Below are positions 55,049 to 64,000 of a stretch of DNA of 64,000 bases, one piece after another; the stretch's first letter is position 1, and every line of letters starts with the position of its first letter. Source of the DNA: Caballeronia sp. LZ062 (GTDB lineage Bacteria > Pseudomonadota > Gammaproteobacteria > Burkholderiales > Burkholderiaceae); the NCBI RefSeq assembly GCF_031450785.1, contig NZ_JARTWB010000002.1, positions 310,001 through 374,000 of the forward strand. The letters are read 5' to 3'. The notes beneath the pieces are model-generated. The model searched no databases, had not been told where the DNA came from, and saw nothing but the letters and a program-made list of their open reading frames with translations. The position numbers were made by a program, and so were the translations under genes.

Positions 55049-56086
55049 ATGAACACCGCCACGCAGAGCGCAGCCGAACCGGGCGCGCAGCAAGCTGACA
55101 AGACCAGCGACACCTTTCGCTACGGCTTTCTCAAAGGCAACCCGCAGCTCACCAAAAACGGCGAGCTGAAGCACTTGCTGACCATCGAGGGTTTGCCGCG
55201 CGCCATCGTCACGCATATTCTCGATACCGCCGAGCAGTTCGTGAGCGTCACGGACCGCGAAGTGAAGAAGGTGCCGCTTCTGCGCGGCAAGTCGGTGTTC
55301 AATCTCTTCTTCGAGAACTCGACGCGCACGCGCACCACGTTCGAAATCGCGGCGAAGCGTCTCTCGGCGGACGTGCTGAATCTGAACATCAACGCGTCGT
55401 CAACGAGCAAAGGCGAGTCGCTGCTCGACACCATCAACAATCTCTCCGCGATGCACGCCGACATGTTCGTCGTGCGTCATGCGTCGAGCGGCGCGCCGTA
55501 TCTGATCGCCGAGCACTGCGCGCCGCACGTGCACGTGATCAACGCGGGCGATGGCCGTCACGCGCATCCGACGCAGGGCCTGCTCGACATGTACACCATT
55601 CGCCACTACAAGCGCGACTTCACGAAGCTGCGCGTGGCGATTGTCGGCGACATTCTGCATTCGCGCGTCGCACGCTCGGACATTCATGCGCTCACGACGT
55701 TGGGCGTGCCCGAAGTGCGCGCCATCGGGCCGCGCACGCTCTTGCCGAGCAACCTCGACCAGATGGGCGTGCACGTCTACCACAACCTCGACGAAGGTCT
55801 GAAGGGCGTGGACGTCATCATCATGCTGCGGCTGCAGAACGAGCGCATGAGCGGCGCGCTTTTGCCGTCCGCGCAGGAATATTTCAAGAGCTGGGGCCTT
55901 ACGCCCGAGCGGCTTGCGCTCGCCGCGCCGGATGCCATCGTGATGCATCCCGGCCCGATGAACCGCGGCGTGGAAATCGATTCGCAAGTGGCCGACGGGC
56001 CGCAGTCGGTCATCCTGAATCAGGTGACCTTCGGCATCGCCGTGCGCATGGCGGTGATGGGCATTGTGGCCGGCAACAGCGACTAA
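55049..56086 (+). CDS. pyrB: Aspartate carbamoyltransferase catalytic subunit
   Basis: A 345-residue enzyme. The carbamoyl-phosphate site is [12 protein letters not shown] (about residues 85-96), with SSTSKGES and [17 protein letters not shown], and aspartate-binding residues in MLRLQNERM. It makes carbamoyl-aspartate, the second step of pyrimidine synthesis. It has an N-terminal extension of about 30 residues seen in Pseudomonas/Burkholderia types that assemble with pyrC'-type partner subunits. Its partner gene follows after 10 bases. Confidence 0.97.
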   Translation: MNTATQSAAEPGAQQADKTSDTFRYGFLKGNPQLTKNGELKHLLTIEGLPRAIVTHILDTAEQFVSVTDREVKKVPLLRGKSVFNLFFENSTRTRTTFEIAAKRLSADVLNLNINASSTSKGESLLDTINNLSAMHADMFVVRHASSGAPYLIAEHCAPHVHVINAGDGRHAHPTQGLLDMYTIRHYKRDFTKLRVAIVGDILHSRVARSDIHALTTLGVPEVRAIGPRTLLPSNLDQMGVHVYHNLDEGLKGVDVIIMLRLQNERMSGALLPSAQEYFKSWGLTPERLALAAPDAIVMHPGPMNRGVEIDSQVADGPQSVILNQVTFGIAVRMAVMGIVAGNSD

Positions 56087-56096
56087 TCAGAACGAC

Positions 56097-57374
56097 ATGA
56101 AGATCCAGATTCAAGGCGGCACGATCATCGATCCGGCCGCCGGCACCGAAACGCGTAACGACGTTTTCATCGCGGCGGGACGCATTGTCGCCATCGGCGA
56201 GGCGCCTGCCGATTTCAGCGCGGCCAAGGTCATCGACGCCAACGGTTTGCACATCGCGCCGGGCTTCGTCGATTTGTCGGCGCGCCTGCGCGAGCCGGGC
56301 TTCGAGCACAAGGCGACGCTCGAATCCGAAATGGCCGCCGCGATGGCGGGCGGCGTGACGAGCCTCGTCTGCCCGCCCGACACCGATCCGACGCTCGACG
56401 AGCCGGGCCTCGTCGAAATGCTCAAGTTTCGCGCGCAGAAGCTGCATCAGGCGCATGTGTATCCGCTCGGCGCGCTGACCGTCGGGCTGAAGGGCGAGAG
56501 CATCACCGAGATGGTGGAGCTGACGGAGGCCGGCTGCATCGGTTTTTCGCAGGCGGACAACCCGATTGTGGATACGCGCACGCTGCTGCGCGCGCTGCAA
56601 TACGCGACGACCTACGGCTACACCGTTTGGCTGCGCCCGCAGGACGCGTTCATGGCGAAGGGCGGCGTGGCGGCGAGCGGCGCGGTGGCGTCGCGCCTCG
56701 GGCTGTCGGGCGTGCCCGTGTCGGCGGAAACCATCGCGTTGCATACCATTTTCGAACTGATGCGCGTGACGGGCGCGCGCGTGCATCTGTCGCATGTGTC
56801 GTCGGCGGCGGGCGTGGCGCTCGTGCGGGCGGCCAAAGCCGAAGGGCTCGCCGTGACGTGCGACGTCACGATCAACCACGTGCATTTGACGGATGTGGAC
56901 ATCGGCTACTTCGATTCGCAATTCCGCCTCGATCCACCGCTGCGCCAGCAACGCGACCGCGAAGCGATTCGCGCGGGCCTGGACGACGGCACCATCGACG
57001 CGATCTGCTCGGACCACACGCCGCTCGACGACGACGAGAAGCTGCTGCCTTTCGCCGAAGCGACGCCGGGCGCGACCGGCCTGGAACTGCTGCTCTCGCT
57101 GACGGTGAAGTGGGCGCGTGAGGCGAACGTGCCGCTCGCGAAGGCGCTCGCGCGCATCACGTCCGCGCCGGCCGATGTGCTGAAGCTGCCGGCGGGACGC
57201 ATCGCCGTGGGCGCGCTCGCGGACATCTGCCTGTTTGACGCCGGTGCTTCCTGGCGCGTCGATCCGCGCAAGCTGAAGAGCCAAGGCCGCAATTCGCCGT
57301 TTTTGGGCTACGAGTTGCCGGCTCGCGTGCGCGCGACGATCGTCGGCGGGCATCTCGCCTACGAAAGCCGCTGA
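56097..57374 (+). CDS. Non-catalytic dihydroorotase homologue (PyrC')
   Basis: A 425-residue amidohydrolase-fold protein matching dihydroorotase in length. The metal site is degraded: where active enzymes have the HxH pair, this protein has DLSARLREPG (no His at either position). The downstream DHTPLDDD segment survives. In Pseudomonas and Burkholderia such pseudo-enzymes support assembly of aspartate carbamoyltransferase; the adjoining pyrB fits. A catalytic enzyme is presumably encoded elsewhere. ATG 56097 lies 10 bases after pyrB. Confidence 0.92.
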   Translation: MKIQIQGGTIIDPAAGTETRNDVFIAAGRIVAIGEAPADFSAAKVIDANGLHIAPGFVDLSARLREPGFEHKATLESEMAAAMAGGVTSLVCPPDTDPTLDEPGLVEMLKFRAQKLHQAHVYPLGALTVGLKGESITEMVELTEAGCIGFSQADNPIVDTRTLLRALQYATTYGYTVWLRPQDAFMAKGGVAASGAVASRLGLSGVPVSAETIALHTIFELMRVTGARVHLSHVSSAAGVALVRAAKAEGLAVTCDVTINHVHLTDVDIGYFDSQFRLDPPLRQQRDREAIRAGLDDGTIDAICSDHTPLDDDEKLLPFAEATPGATGLELLLSLTVKWAREANVPLAKALARITSAPADVLKLPAGRIAVGALADICLFDAGASWRVDPRKLKSQGRNSPFLGYELPARVRATIVGGHLAYESR

Positions 57375-57377
57375 TCG

Positions 57378-58181
57378 ATGACGCCGATGTTGCGCAAGCT
57401 GCGCCTCGCTCTCCATCTGCTGCACGGCGCATGGATCGTGGCGCGGCGCTTTCCCCACGCGACCGCGAGCGAACGCATGTCGATGAACCGCGCGTGGTCG
57501 CTCGAGATGCTGCGGCTTGCGGGCATGAAGCTCGTCGTGCATAACGACGAAGCGCGGCTCGATGCAGGCGTGCTGGTCGTCGGCAATCATGTGTCCTGGA
57601 TCGATATCTACGTGATCAACGCGTGGCGGCCGACGCCGTTCGTATCGAAAGCCGAGATTCGCCAGTGGCCGGTGGTCGGCTGGCTCGCGCAACAGCTTGG
57701 CACGGTGTTCGTGCAGCGCGAGAAGCGCAGCGACGCGAAGCGCATCATGCACGAACTGGCGGACCGGCTCGTCGCGGGCGAGATAATGTGCGTGTTCCCC
57801 GAAGGCACCACGAGCGACGGTGTTTCGCTGCTGCCGTTTCACGCGAACATGTTTCAGGCGGCGGTGTCGGCGTCGTGTCCCGTGCAGCCCATCTGCCTCA
57901 TGTACGAGGACGCGCGCGGCGTGCAGACGACGGCGCCAGCGTATATCGGCGACATGTCGCTTAGCGATTCGCTCGATGCGCTCTTGCGCGGCGGGCCGAT
58001 CACCGCGCATCTCTACGTGTGCGATCCGCTCGCGCCGGGCGCTGACAGGCGGCTGCTCGCAAGCGAGGCGCAAGCGGCGGTTCAGGCGGCGCTGGAGCGG
58101 ATGCGCGGTGCGCCGGCGGTCGTCATGGAAGCGCCGGTAGCCCCGCCGATCACTTCTTCATCGCGCAACTCACCTGCGTGA
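57378..58181 (+). CDS. 1-acyl-glycerol-3-phosphate acyltransferase (PlsC family)
   Basis: A 267-residue acyltransferase. The catalytic HX4D motif is NHVSWID (about residues 62-68), and the substrate-binding FPEGTTSDG lies near residue 140. An N-terminal hydrophobic helix (LALHLLHGAWIVA) is membrane-associating. The family acylates lysophospholipids at the inner membrane. It starts four bases after the PyrC' stop and overlaps apaH by 32 bases at the 3' end. Confidence 0.93.
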   Translation: MTPMLRKLRLALHLLHGAWIVARRFPHATASERMSMNRAWSLEMLRLAGMKLVVHNDEARLDAGVLVVGNHVSWIDIYVINAWRPTPFVSKAEIRQWPVVGWLAQQLGTVFVQREKRSDAKRIMHELADRLVAGEIMCVFPEGTTSDGVSLLPFHANMFQAAVSASCPVQPICLMYEDARGVQTTAPAYIGDMSLSDSLDALLRGGPITAHLYVCDPLAPGADRRLLASEAQAAVQAALERMRGAPAVVMEAPVAPPITSSSRNSPA

Positions 58182-59004
58182 CGACGCGCTGCGCGGGGTC
58201 TTTGGTCAGCCGCACCGCCGAGAGTTTGTTGCCCCACACGCAGCCGGAATCGAGGCAGAGCACGTCGTCGCGGATCATCAGGCCGAGCGCAGCCCAGTGG
58301 CCGAAAACGATGGTCGCGTCCCGCGTGCGGCGGTCCGGCACGTCGAACCACGGCAGGTAGCCGGGCGGCGCGGTGGCCGGCCCGCCGTTGCTGGCGAACT
58401 CCATCGCGCCTTCGGCCGTGCAAAAGCGGATGCGCGTGAGCGCGTTGTAGATCACGCGCAGGCGGTCGATGCCCTTGAGCGAGTCGTCCCAGCGATGCGG
58501 CTCGTTGCCGTACAACTGCGCGAGCGTTTCCTTCCAGTCCGGCGCGCGCAACGCGGTTTCGAGTTCGTGCGCGACTTCGAGCGTCATCGTCACGTCCCAT
58601 TGCGGCAAGACGCCCGCGTGAACCATCAGCGCGCCGTCCTCGAAATGCGCGACGGGCTTGTGCCGCACCCATTCGATAAGATCGGCCGAATCCGGCGCGG
58701 CCAGAATGTCGTCGAGCGTGTCGCCTTTCTTGGGCTTGCGCAGGCCCGCCGCGACGGAGAGTAAGTTCAGATCGTGATTACCGAGCACCACCGTCGCGCG
58801 ATCCCCCAGCGCGATCACTTCGCGCAACGTTTCTAGCGACTTCGGGCCGCGATTGATGAGGTCGCCCGCGAACCATAGCGGCGTGTCGGCATCGGGCGCG
58901 GCTTTCTTCAGCAACCGATGGAACGGATCGCAGCAGCCCTGGAGATCGCCGAAGACGAGCGGGGCGGACGAGACGGCGAGGCTTGCGGATAGGGCGTCAG
59001 TCAT
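58150..59004 (-). CDS. apaH: Symmetrical bis(5'-nucleosyl)-tetraphosphatase
   Basis: A 284-residue calcineurin-like phosphatase. The metal motifs are VFGDLQGC, AGDLINRGPKS and GNHDLNLL, and VHAGVLPQWD and TIVFGHWAALG follow. It hydrolyses Ap4A to two ADP. ATG 59004 is the best start; the frame is open upstream to 59055 without protein character. It is convergent with the acyltransferase (3' overlap of 32 bases). Confidence 0.97.
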   Translation of the reverse strand: MTDALSASLAVSSAPLVFGDLQGCCDPFHRLLKKAAPDADTPLWFAGDLINRGPKSLETLREVIALGDRATVVLGNHDLNLLSVAAGLRKPKKGDTLDDILAAPDSADLIEWVRHKPVAHFEDGALMVHAGVLPQWDVTMTLEVAHELETALRAPDWKETLAQLYGNEPHRWDDSLKGIDRLRVIYNALTRIRFCTAEGAMEFASNGGPATAPPGYLPWFDVPDRRTRDATIVFGHWAALGLMIRDDVLCLDSGCVWGNKLSAVRLTKDPAQRVVTQVSCAMKK

Positions 59005-59324
59005 TGATCGATTCGGAGTTGCGACGCGGTTCGTGATCTCGCGCGCCGGAAGCACGTTGAATGCAGTTCGACAAATTATGCCGGTGATTAAAAAAACGCG
59101 ATGCCGGCATCTGTCGTTCAGTGCCGCTGCAACGGTAAATGACTAGCTGTATCAAGTTGTTAGACGCGTAGTTTTTGCAAGGCATGGCTTTATAATCTTC
59201 GGCTGATCAAAACAGAACCGCGCGCCTCGCGTCCAATGCATCGTGGCGTCCGGTTCAGCAATATTTTCCACAGACTGACTGAGCGCGTTTTGGCGGCGTG
59301 CAAAAGAGCAGGCAAAGGGTGTCT
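59005..59324. other. Region upstream of the dTDP-rhamnose operon, with a likely promoter
   Basis: About 320 bases between divergent apaH and rfbB. A consensus -10, TATAAT (59191-59196), is preceded 16 bases earlier by TAGTTT, a poor -35. It likely drives the rfb operon, with a long leader. No RNA gene or other feature was seen. Confidence 0.5.
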
Positions 59325-60386
59325 ATGATCCTCGTGACGGGCGGTGCCGGTTTCATCGGCGCGAATTTTGTTCTGGACTGGCTGAAAGGCTCCGACGAGC
59401 CCGTGCTCAACGTCGACAAGCTGACGTACGCCGGCAATCTCGGCACGCTGAAATCGCTGAAGGACGACGCCCGACACGTGTTCGCGCGTGCCGACATCTG
59501 CGACCGCGCCGCCATCGACCAACTGCTGGCCAGCCATAAGCCGCGCGCCATTCTGCACTTCGCCGCGGAAAGCCACGTGGATCGTTCCATTCACGGTCCG
59601 GCCGATTTCGTGCAGACGAACGTCGTCGGCACCTTCACATTGCTGGAAGCCGCGCGCATGTACTGGAGCACGCTTCCCGAAGCGCAGAAGCAGGCGTTCC
59701 GGTTCCTGCACGTTTCGACGGACGAAGTCTTCGGCTCGCTCTCCGCGACCGACCCGCAGTTCTCCGAAACCACGCCCTACGCGCCGAACAGCCCGTATTC
59801 CGCCACCAAGGCCGGCTCGGACCATCTGGTCCGCGCGTATCACCACACCTACGGCCTGCCGGTTCTGACGACGAATTGTTCGAACAACTACGGTCCGTAC
59901 CAGTTTCCCGAAAAGCTGATTCCGTTGATGATCGCAAACGCGCTCGCCGGCAAGCCGCTGCCTGTGTACGGCGACGGGCAGAATGTGCGCGACTGGCTCT
60001 ACGTCGGCGACCATTGCGCCGCGATTCGCGAAGTGCTGGCCAACGGCAAGCCTGGCGAGACGTATAACGTCGGCGGCTGGAACGAGAAGAAGAATCTTCA
60101 AGTCGTGCATACGCTGTGCGATCTGCTGGACGAAAAGAAGCCGAAGGCGAGCGGTTCGTACCGCGATCAGATCACGTACGTGACGGATCGTCCCGGACAT
60201 GACCGCCGTTACGCCATCGACGCGCGCAAGCTCGAACGAGAACTCGGCTGGAAGCCGGCGGAGACGTTCGAGACGGGCCTCGCGAAGACCGTTCAGTGGT
60301 ATCTCGACAACCAGGAATGGGCCGACGAAGTGGCTTCGGGCGAATACCGGAAGTGGGTCGAGACCAACTACGCGCAGCGGGCGTAA
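59325..60386 (+). CDS. rfbB: dTDP-glucose 4,6-dehydratase
   Basis: A 353-residue NAD-dependent extended [15 protein letters not shown] is the cofactor loop (residues 5-16); the active site has HVSTDEVFG, with the YSATKAGSD Tyr/Lys pair downstream. The enzyme makes dTDP-4-keto-6-deoxyglucose in dTDP-rhamnose synthesis for O-antigen. First gene of the rfbBACD set; the next gene follows after 10 bases. Confidence 0.97.
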   Translation: MILVTGGAGFIGANFVLDWLKGSDEPVLNVDKLTYAGNLGTLKSLKDDARHVFARADICDRAAIDQLLASHKPRAILHFAAESHVDRSIHGPADFVQTNVVGTFTLLEAARMYWSTLPEAQKQAFRFLHVSTDEVFGSLSATDPQFSETTPYAPNSPYSATKAGSDHLVRAYHHTYGLPVLTTNCSNNYGPYQFPEKLIPLMIANALAGKPLPVYGDGQNVRDWLYVGDHCAAIREVLANGKPGETYNVGGWNEKKNLQVVHTLCDLLDEKKPKASGSYRDQITYVTDRPGHDRRYAIDARKLERELGWKPAETFETGLAKTVQWYLDNQEWADEVASGEYRKWVETNYAQRA

Positions 60387-60396
60387 GGAGCAGGGC

Positions 60397-61290
60397 ATGG
60401 CGCGCAAAGGCATTATTCTCGCCGGCGGGTCCGGCACGCGGCTTTATCCGATCACCCATGCGGTTTCGAAGCAGCTGCTGCCCGTGTACGACAAGCCGAT
60501 GATCTACTATCCGCTGTCCACGCTGATGATCGCGGGCATTCGTGACGTTCTCGTCATTTCGACGCCGCAAGACACGCCGCGTTTCGAGTCGATGCTCGGC
60601 GACGGCAGCCAGTGGGGCATGAACATCCAGTATGCAGTTCAGCCGTCCCCGGACGGGCTTGCCCAGGCGTTCATCATCGGCAAGGCGTTCGTGGGCAACG
60701 ACCCTTCGGCGCTCATTCTCGGCGACAACATCTTCTACGGGCACGATCTCGCGAAGCAGCTCGCGAGCGCCGACGCGCGTACCGACTGCGCCACCGTGTT
60801 CGCGTATCACGTGCATGACCCTGAGCGTTACGGCGTCGTGGAGTTCGACCAGAGCTTTCGCGCGCTGTCGATCGAAGAGAAGCCTGCAAAGCCGCGTTCC
60901 AATTACGCGGTGACGGGTCTGTATTTCTACGACAACCAGGTGTGCGACATCGCTGCGGACATCAAACCCTCCGCGCGCGGCGAACTCGAAATCACCGATG
61001 TCAACTCGCGCTACCTTCAAGAGCAGAAGCTGAACGTGGAGATCATGGGGCGCGGATACGCGTGGCTCGACACGGGCACGCACGACTCGCTGATCGAAGC
61101 GGCGACGTTCATCGCGACGCTGCAGAGACGGCAGGGACTGGTTGTGGCTTGCCCCGAAGAAATCGCGTATCGCAAGCAATGGATCGACGACGAGCAACTG
61201 CTTGCGTTGGCAAAGCCGCTCTCGAAGAACGCGTACGGTCAATATCTGCTCAATCTTCCGAAGGACCAAGTCGCATGGCCATCCAGGTAA
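60397..61290 (+). CDS. rfbA: Glucose-1-phosphate thymidylyltransferase
   Basis: A 297-residue nucleotidyltransferase with an AAGGAG ribosome site. The signature [37 protein letters not shown] is complete, and GDNIFYG and [20 protein letters not shown] are also present. It makes dTDP-glucose, first step of the dTDP-rhamnose pathway. It overlaps rfbC by 16 bases. Confidence 0.97.
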   Translation: MARKGIILAGGSGTRLYPITHAVSKQLLPVYDKPMIYYPLSTLMIAGIRDVLVISTPQDTPRFESMLGDGSQWGMNIQYAVQPSPDGLAQAFIIGKAFVGNDPSALILGDNIFYGHDLAKQLASADARTDCATVFAYHVHDPERYGVVEFDQSFRALSIEEKPAKPRSNYAVTGLYFYDNQVCDIAADIKPSARGELEITDVNSRYLQEQKLNVEIMGRGYAWLDTGTHDSLIEAATFIATLQRRQGLVVACPEEIAYRKQWIDDEQLLALAKPLSKNAYGQYLLNLPKDQVAWPSR

Positions 61291-61826
61291 CCGCTACCGC
61301 GCTGCCAGAAGTCAAGATCATCGAGCCGAAAGTTTTCGGCGATGCGCGCGGCTTCTTCTACGAGAGCTTCAACGCGCGGGATTTCGCCGAGCACGTGCAA
61401 GCGGGCGTCGATTTCGTGCAGGACAACCACTCGCGTTCGGCAAAAGGCGTGCTGCGCGGGCTGCACTATCAGATCGAGCATGCACAGGGCAAGCTCGTGC
61501 GCGTGGTCGAAGGCGAAGTGTTCGACGTGGCCGTCGACATCCGCAAGAGCTCGCCGAACTTTGGCAAGTGGGTCGGCGTGACGCTGTCGGAGGACAATCA
61601 TCGGCAGCTGTGGGTGCCGCCGGGCTTCGCGCACGGGTTCGTCGTGCTGTCGGAGACGGCGCAATTTCTCTACAAGACGACGGACTACTGGTTTCAGGCG
61701 CACGAGCGCAGCATCGTGTGGAACGATCCAGACATCGGCATCGAATGGCCGATTGACTTCGAGCCCGTTCTCGCGGCCAAGGACGCGGCGGGCAAGGGCC
61801 TCGCGCAAGCCGAAGTCTTCGCCTGA
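61275..61826 (+). CDS. rfbC: dTDP-4-dehydrorhamnose 3,5-epimerase
   Basis: A 183-residue cupin-like epimerase. It has [26 protein letters not shown] (the catalytic His region) and [16 protein letters not shown]. It epimerises the 4-keto sugar at C3 and C5. It starts inside the 3' end of rfbA. Confidence 0.97.
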   Translation: MAIQVTATALPEVKIIEPKVFGDARGFFYESFNARDFAEHVQAGVDFVQDNHSRSAKGVLRGLHYQIEHAQGKLVRVVEGEVFDVAVDIRKSSPNFGKWVGVTLSEDNHRQLWVPPGFAHGFVVLSETAQFLYKTTDYWFQAHERSIVWNDPDIGIEWPIDFEPVLAAKDAAGKGLAQAEVFA

Positions 61827-61854
61827 AAATGCGCCCGGCGCAACTGGACATCTC

Positions 61855-62754
61855 ATGACGCAAGCAGTCAATCGCACCATTCTCGTCACTGGCGTCAACG
61901 GACAAGTCGGTTTCGAATTGCGTCGCGCGCTGCAGGGTTTCGGCCGCATCGTCGCCGCAGACCGCGACGCGCTCGATCTGGCCAGTCCCGCGAGCATTCG
62001 CGCCTGTATCGACTCCGTGCGGCCGGACGTGATCGTCAACCCCGCCGCCTATACAGCAGTCGACAAGGCCGAATCCGAGCCGGAGGCAGCGCGGGCAATC
62101 AACGCGGAGGCGCCCGCGGTGCTTGCCGAAGAAGCGAAGCGGCTCGGTGCGCTTTTGGTTCACTATTCGACCGATTACGTCTTCGATGGCACGAAGCCCG
62201 AAGCCTACTGCGAGTCCGACGAGACGAACCCGCAGAACGTCTACGGCGCGACCAAGCTGGCGGGCGAAGGGGCCGTCACCGCTTCCGGTGCGGCGCATCT
62301 GATCTTCCGGACGAGTTGGGTGTACGGCCAGCGGGGCCGCAATTTCCTGCTGACAATGCTGAAGCTCGCGCGCGAACGTGAGGAGTTACGCATCGTCGCC
62401 GATCAGTGGGGCGCGCCGACATGGTCTGCCACGATTGCGGCACTGACGGCATCGATCATCGCGCAGGGCATCGGCAGCCGGCTTGCGTGGTCCGAATGGG
62501 CGCGGGAGAAGGGCGGTCTGTATCACCTGACTGCGCGCGACTCCACGTCGTGGGCAGGATTCGCGCAAGCGATTTTCGAGGAGTCGGGGCTCGCGACGCC
62601 GCCCCGAGTCGTTCCCATCCCGTCTTCCGAGTACCCGACGCCCGCGCGCCGGCCGGCCAATTCGCGGCTGGACGGCGCCCGGCTGACGCGTGCTTTCGGA
62701 CTGGTGCCGCCGGACTGGCGCGAGGCGCTGCGCCTTTGCCTGGCATCCAATTGA
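61855..62754 (+). CDS. rfbD: dTDP-4-dehydrorhamnose reductase
   Basis: A 299-residue extended SDR. ILVTGVNGQVGFEL is the cofactor loop (about residues 9-22); HYSTDYVFDG and VYGATKLAGE (the active-site Tyr/Lys) follow. It reduces the 4-keto group to give dTDP-L-rhamnose. It lies 28 bases after rfbC and ends in a TTGA overlap with the next gene. Confidence 0.97.
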   Translation: MTQAVNRTILVTGVNGQVGFELRRALQGFGRIVAADRDALDLASPASIRACIDSVRPDVIVNPAAYTAVDKAESEPEAARAINAEAPAVLAEEAKRLGALLVHYSTDYVFDGTKPEAYCESDETNPQNVYGATKLAGEGAVTASGAAHLIFRTSWVYGQRGRNFLLTMLKLAREREELRIVADQWGAPTWSATIAALTASIIAQGIGSRLAWSEWAREKGGLYHLTARDSTSWAGFAQAIFEESGLATPPRVVPIPSSEYPTPARRPANSRLDGARLTRAFGLVPPDWREALRLCLASN

Positions 62755-63710
62755 AAGCGCCGTCGAACGTCTCGCGGCTCGCCGATCCGCGTCTCGCGCA
62801 GCTTGGCGCCGTCGTCGTGTTCTACAACCCGGACGCCGGTTGTATCGAGCGGGCGAATCGGCTTGCGCAATGGTGCCGCTGCGTCGTCGTGGACAACACG
62901 CCGGGGCGCGAAGCCAGCGAGCGCATCAGCGCGCAGCTCGACGCGTCGATCGTCTACTTGCCGAATCACGAGAACCTCGGCATTGCCACGGCGCTGAACC
63001 AGGGTATCGAATCGCTGATTGCGGACGGCTTCAGGCTGGCCATGCTGTTCGACCAGGATAGCGATTCCACGCTCGAACTGATCACCGGACTGGCGGACGT
63101 CGCGCAAGCGGCCAACAAGCGCGGCGAACCCGTCGCGCTCGTCGGACCAGCCTATGAAGATGCGCGTCTGCGCGGGCTCGCCCCGTTTGTCCGCTTCGGC
63201 TATTTCCGTCTGGAACGCGTGATGCCGCACGGCGACGTACCGATCGACGTGGACTTTCTCATCACGTCCGGCTCGTGCGTGAACCTTGCGTATTGGCGCG
63301 ACATCGGCCCGATGGACGACTCGCTTTTCATCGATTTCGTCGATACCGAATGGTGTATGCGCGCGAAGTCGCGCGGATTTCGCGTGCTCGGCGTGCCCTG
63401 GATAGGTATGCGTCACGAACTGGGCGACGAACCGATCCGCGCGTTCGGCCGCAATTACCCGATGCACAGCGCGGTGCGCCACTACTACCTATTCAGGAAC
63501 GCCGTGGCGTTGCTCAAGCGCGGTTACGTGCCGTGCACGTGGAAGTCGACCGAGCTTATCAAGCTGCCGGTGCGCATCGTGATCTACGCGTGCTTCACGC
63601 CGGATGGCGCGACGCACGTGAAGATGGCGTGTCGCGGCCTCTGGCACGGTATGGTCGGACGCATGGGACCGCTGACCGGCCGGTCGACGCGGCGCAAAGG
63701 CACCGCGTAG
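62751..63710 (+). CDS. Glycosyltransferase family 2 (probable rhamnosyltransferase)
   Basis: A 319-residue protein. No ATG opens this frame at the right place; TTG 62751 overlaps the rfbD stop (TTGA) and gives a full-length start. The fold is GT-A: GAVVVFYNPDAGCIERANRLAQW, NHENLGIATALNQGIESL, then MLFDQDSDSTLELI (the DxD-like motif) and ITSGSCVNL, with FIDFVDTEWCMRAKSRG near the acceptor site. The arrangement is that of dTDP-rhamnose-using rhamnosyltransferases next to rfb genes. Start choice is uncertain. Confidence 0.85.
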   Translation: MKAPSNVSRLADPRLAQLGAVVVFYNPDAGCIERANRLAQWCRCVVVDNTPGREASERISAQLDASIVYLPNHENLGIATALNQGIESLIADGFRLAMLFDQDSDSTLELITGLADVAQAANKRGEPVALVGPAYEDARLRGLAPFVRFGYFRLERVMPHGDVPIDVDFLITSGSCVNLAYWRDIGPMDDSLFIDFVDTEWCMRAKSRGFRVLGVPWIGMRHELGDEPIRAFGRNYPMHSAVRHYYLFRNAVALLKRGYVPCTWKSTELIKLPVRIVIYACFTPDGATHVKMACRGLWHGMVGRMGPLTGRSTRRKGTA

Positions 63711-64000
63711 TCAGTCGAACTGTCCGATGCGCGGTTCGTCTGCGAGCGCGAACGGGCGCTTCGACGTATCGAGCGAAAGGTTGGGATTCCACGCCGGATC
63801 GCATAGAAGCGAGTCGCCCCAGCGGCTCTCCATCAGCCTAACTTCGCGCTGGAATCGCTGGAACTTCTCGGGCGCCATGTCTGATCCGCGCGTCGCCGAT
63901 TCGTGATGGTAAAGCTCCGCGTGGGGCGTCCACACATTGCGATAGCCGGCGTTGCGCACGCGGATGCAAAAGTCCACGTCGTTGAACGCGACGGCGAAAT
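63711..64000 (-). CDS. Glycosyltransferase C-terminal part, cut by the window edge
   Basis: The last about 96 codons of a minus-strand gene; the frame continues past 64000. It reads FAVAFNDVDFCIRVRNAGYR, the acceptor-site region of family 2 glycosyltransferases (usually N-D-V-D-(F/L)-C-(L/I)), then HHESATRG, typical of O-antigen and large multidomain glycosyltransferases. It is convergent with the preceding gene, with no gap. It is presumably another O-antigen assembly gene. Confidence 0.8.
   Translation of the reverse strand, partial: FAVAFNDVDFCIRVRNAGYRNVWTPHAELYHHESATRGSDMAPEKFQRFQREVRLMESRWGDSLLCDPAWNPNLSLDTSKRPFALADEPRIGQFD

Noticed and set aside
56010..58073. A 687-codon minus-strand frame opposite PyrC' and the acyltransferase
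   Set aside because: Arg/His-rich antisense frame crossing two real genes, with no domain.
62406..62750. An N-terminal extension of the glycosyltransferase running through the rfbD gene
   Set aside because: The extension overlaps the conserved end of rfbD in another frame and has no glycosyltransferase character; the TTG start overlapping the rfbD stop is more economical.

Overview
The window looks like chromosomal DNA of a betaproteobacterium of the Burkholderiaceae, closest in style to Caballeronia/Paraburkholderia. It is GC-rich and coding-dense, with family markers such as DUF4148 and DUF2242 proteins, an OmpC-type Burkholderia porin and the gene order yqgE-ruvX-pyrR-pyrB-pyrC'-plsC. The genus is an inference. 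No tRNA, rRNA, CRISPR array, transposase or phage gene was seen.

Layout. 1-10.5 kb is mixed: a cut-off DsbA-like isomerase, an orphan TAXI binding protein, small exported proteins (BON, DUF2242, DUF4148), a large membrane protein, a CopG regulator/PHB-depolymerase-like esterase pair, and an SDR with a divergent LysR. 10.6-17.9 kb is a minus-strand operon: crotonase, solute-binding protein, ABC ATPase, a single-chain double permease, acyl-CoA ligase and IclR regulator. It reads as import, CoA activation and hydration of an organic acid. 18-22.8 kb has DUF3253, a methyltransferase, a two-component system and a Ser/Thr-rich protein divergent from an orphan GspD-like secretin (23.3-25.5 kb).

25.8-42.2 kb is the accessory highlight. 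It holds a large catabolic cluster with a Tat-exported MmgE/PrpD protein, two nearly identical FAD monooxygenase genes 9,938 bp apart, FAH-family and alpha/beta hydrolases, two class II aldolase-like proteins (one exported), a VOC extradiol-type dioxygenase, a PrpF isomerase, a PrpB/isocitrate-lyase-like enzyme, a porin, an MFS transporter, a LysR regulator and two ModA-like binding proteins without an ABC transporter. This looks like uptake, hydroxylation, ring cleavage, tautomerisation and retro-aldol cleavage of an aromatic or heteroaromatic acid. The exact substrate cannot be read from sequence. Both monooxygenase copies carry the same promoter and a GCATT-N7-AATGC dyad, so the single LysR gene probably controls both.

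42.6-45.4 kb is gene-poor, with two unrecognised, less GC-rich genes. From 45.4 kb onward the window is core genome: groES-groEL behind a CIRCE element, an exported protein, DUF72, a ThiD-like kinase, rubredoxin, a photolyase, yqgE-ruvX-pyrR-pyrB-pyrC'-plsC, apaH, then the dTDP-rhamnose operon rfbBACD with glycosyltransferases, running off the right edge.
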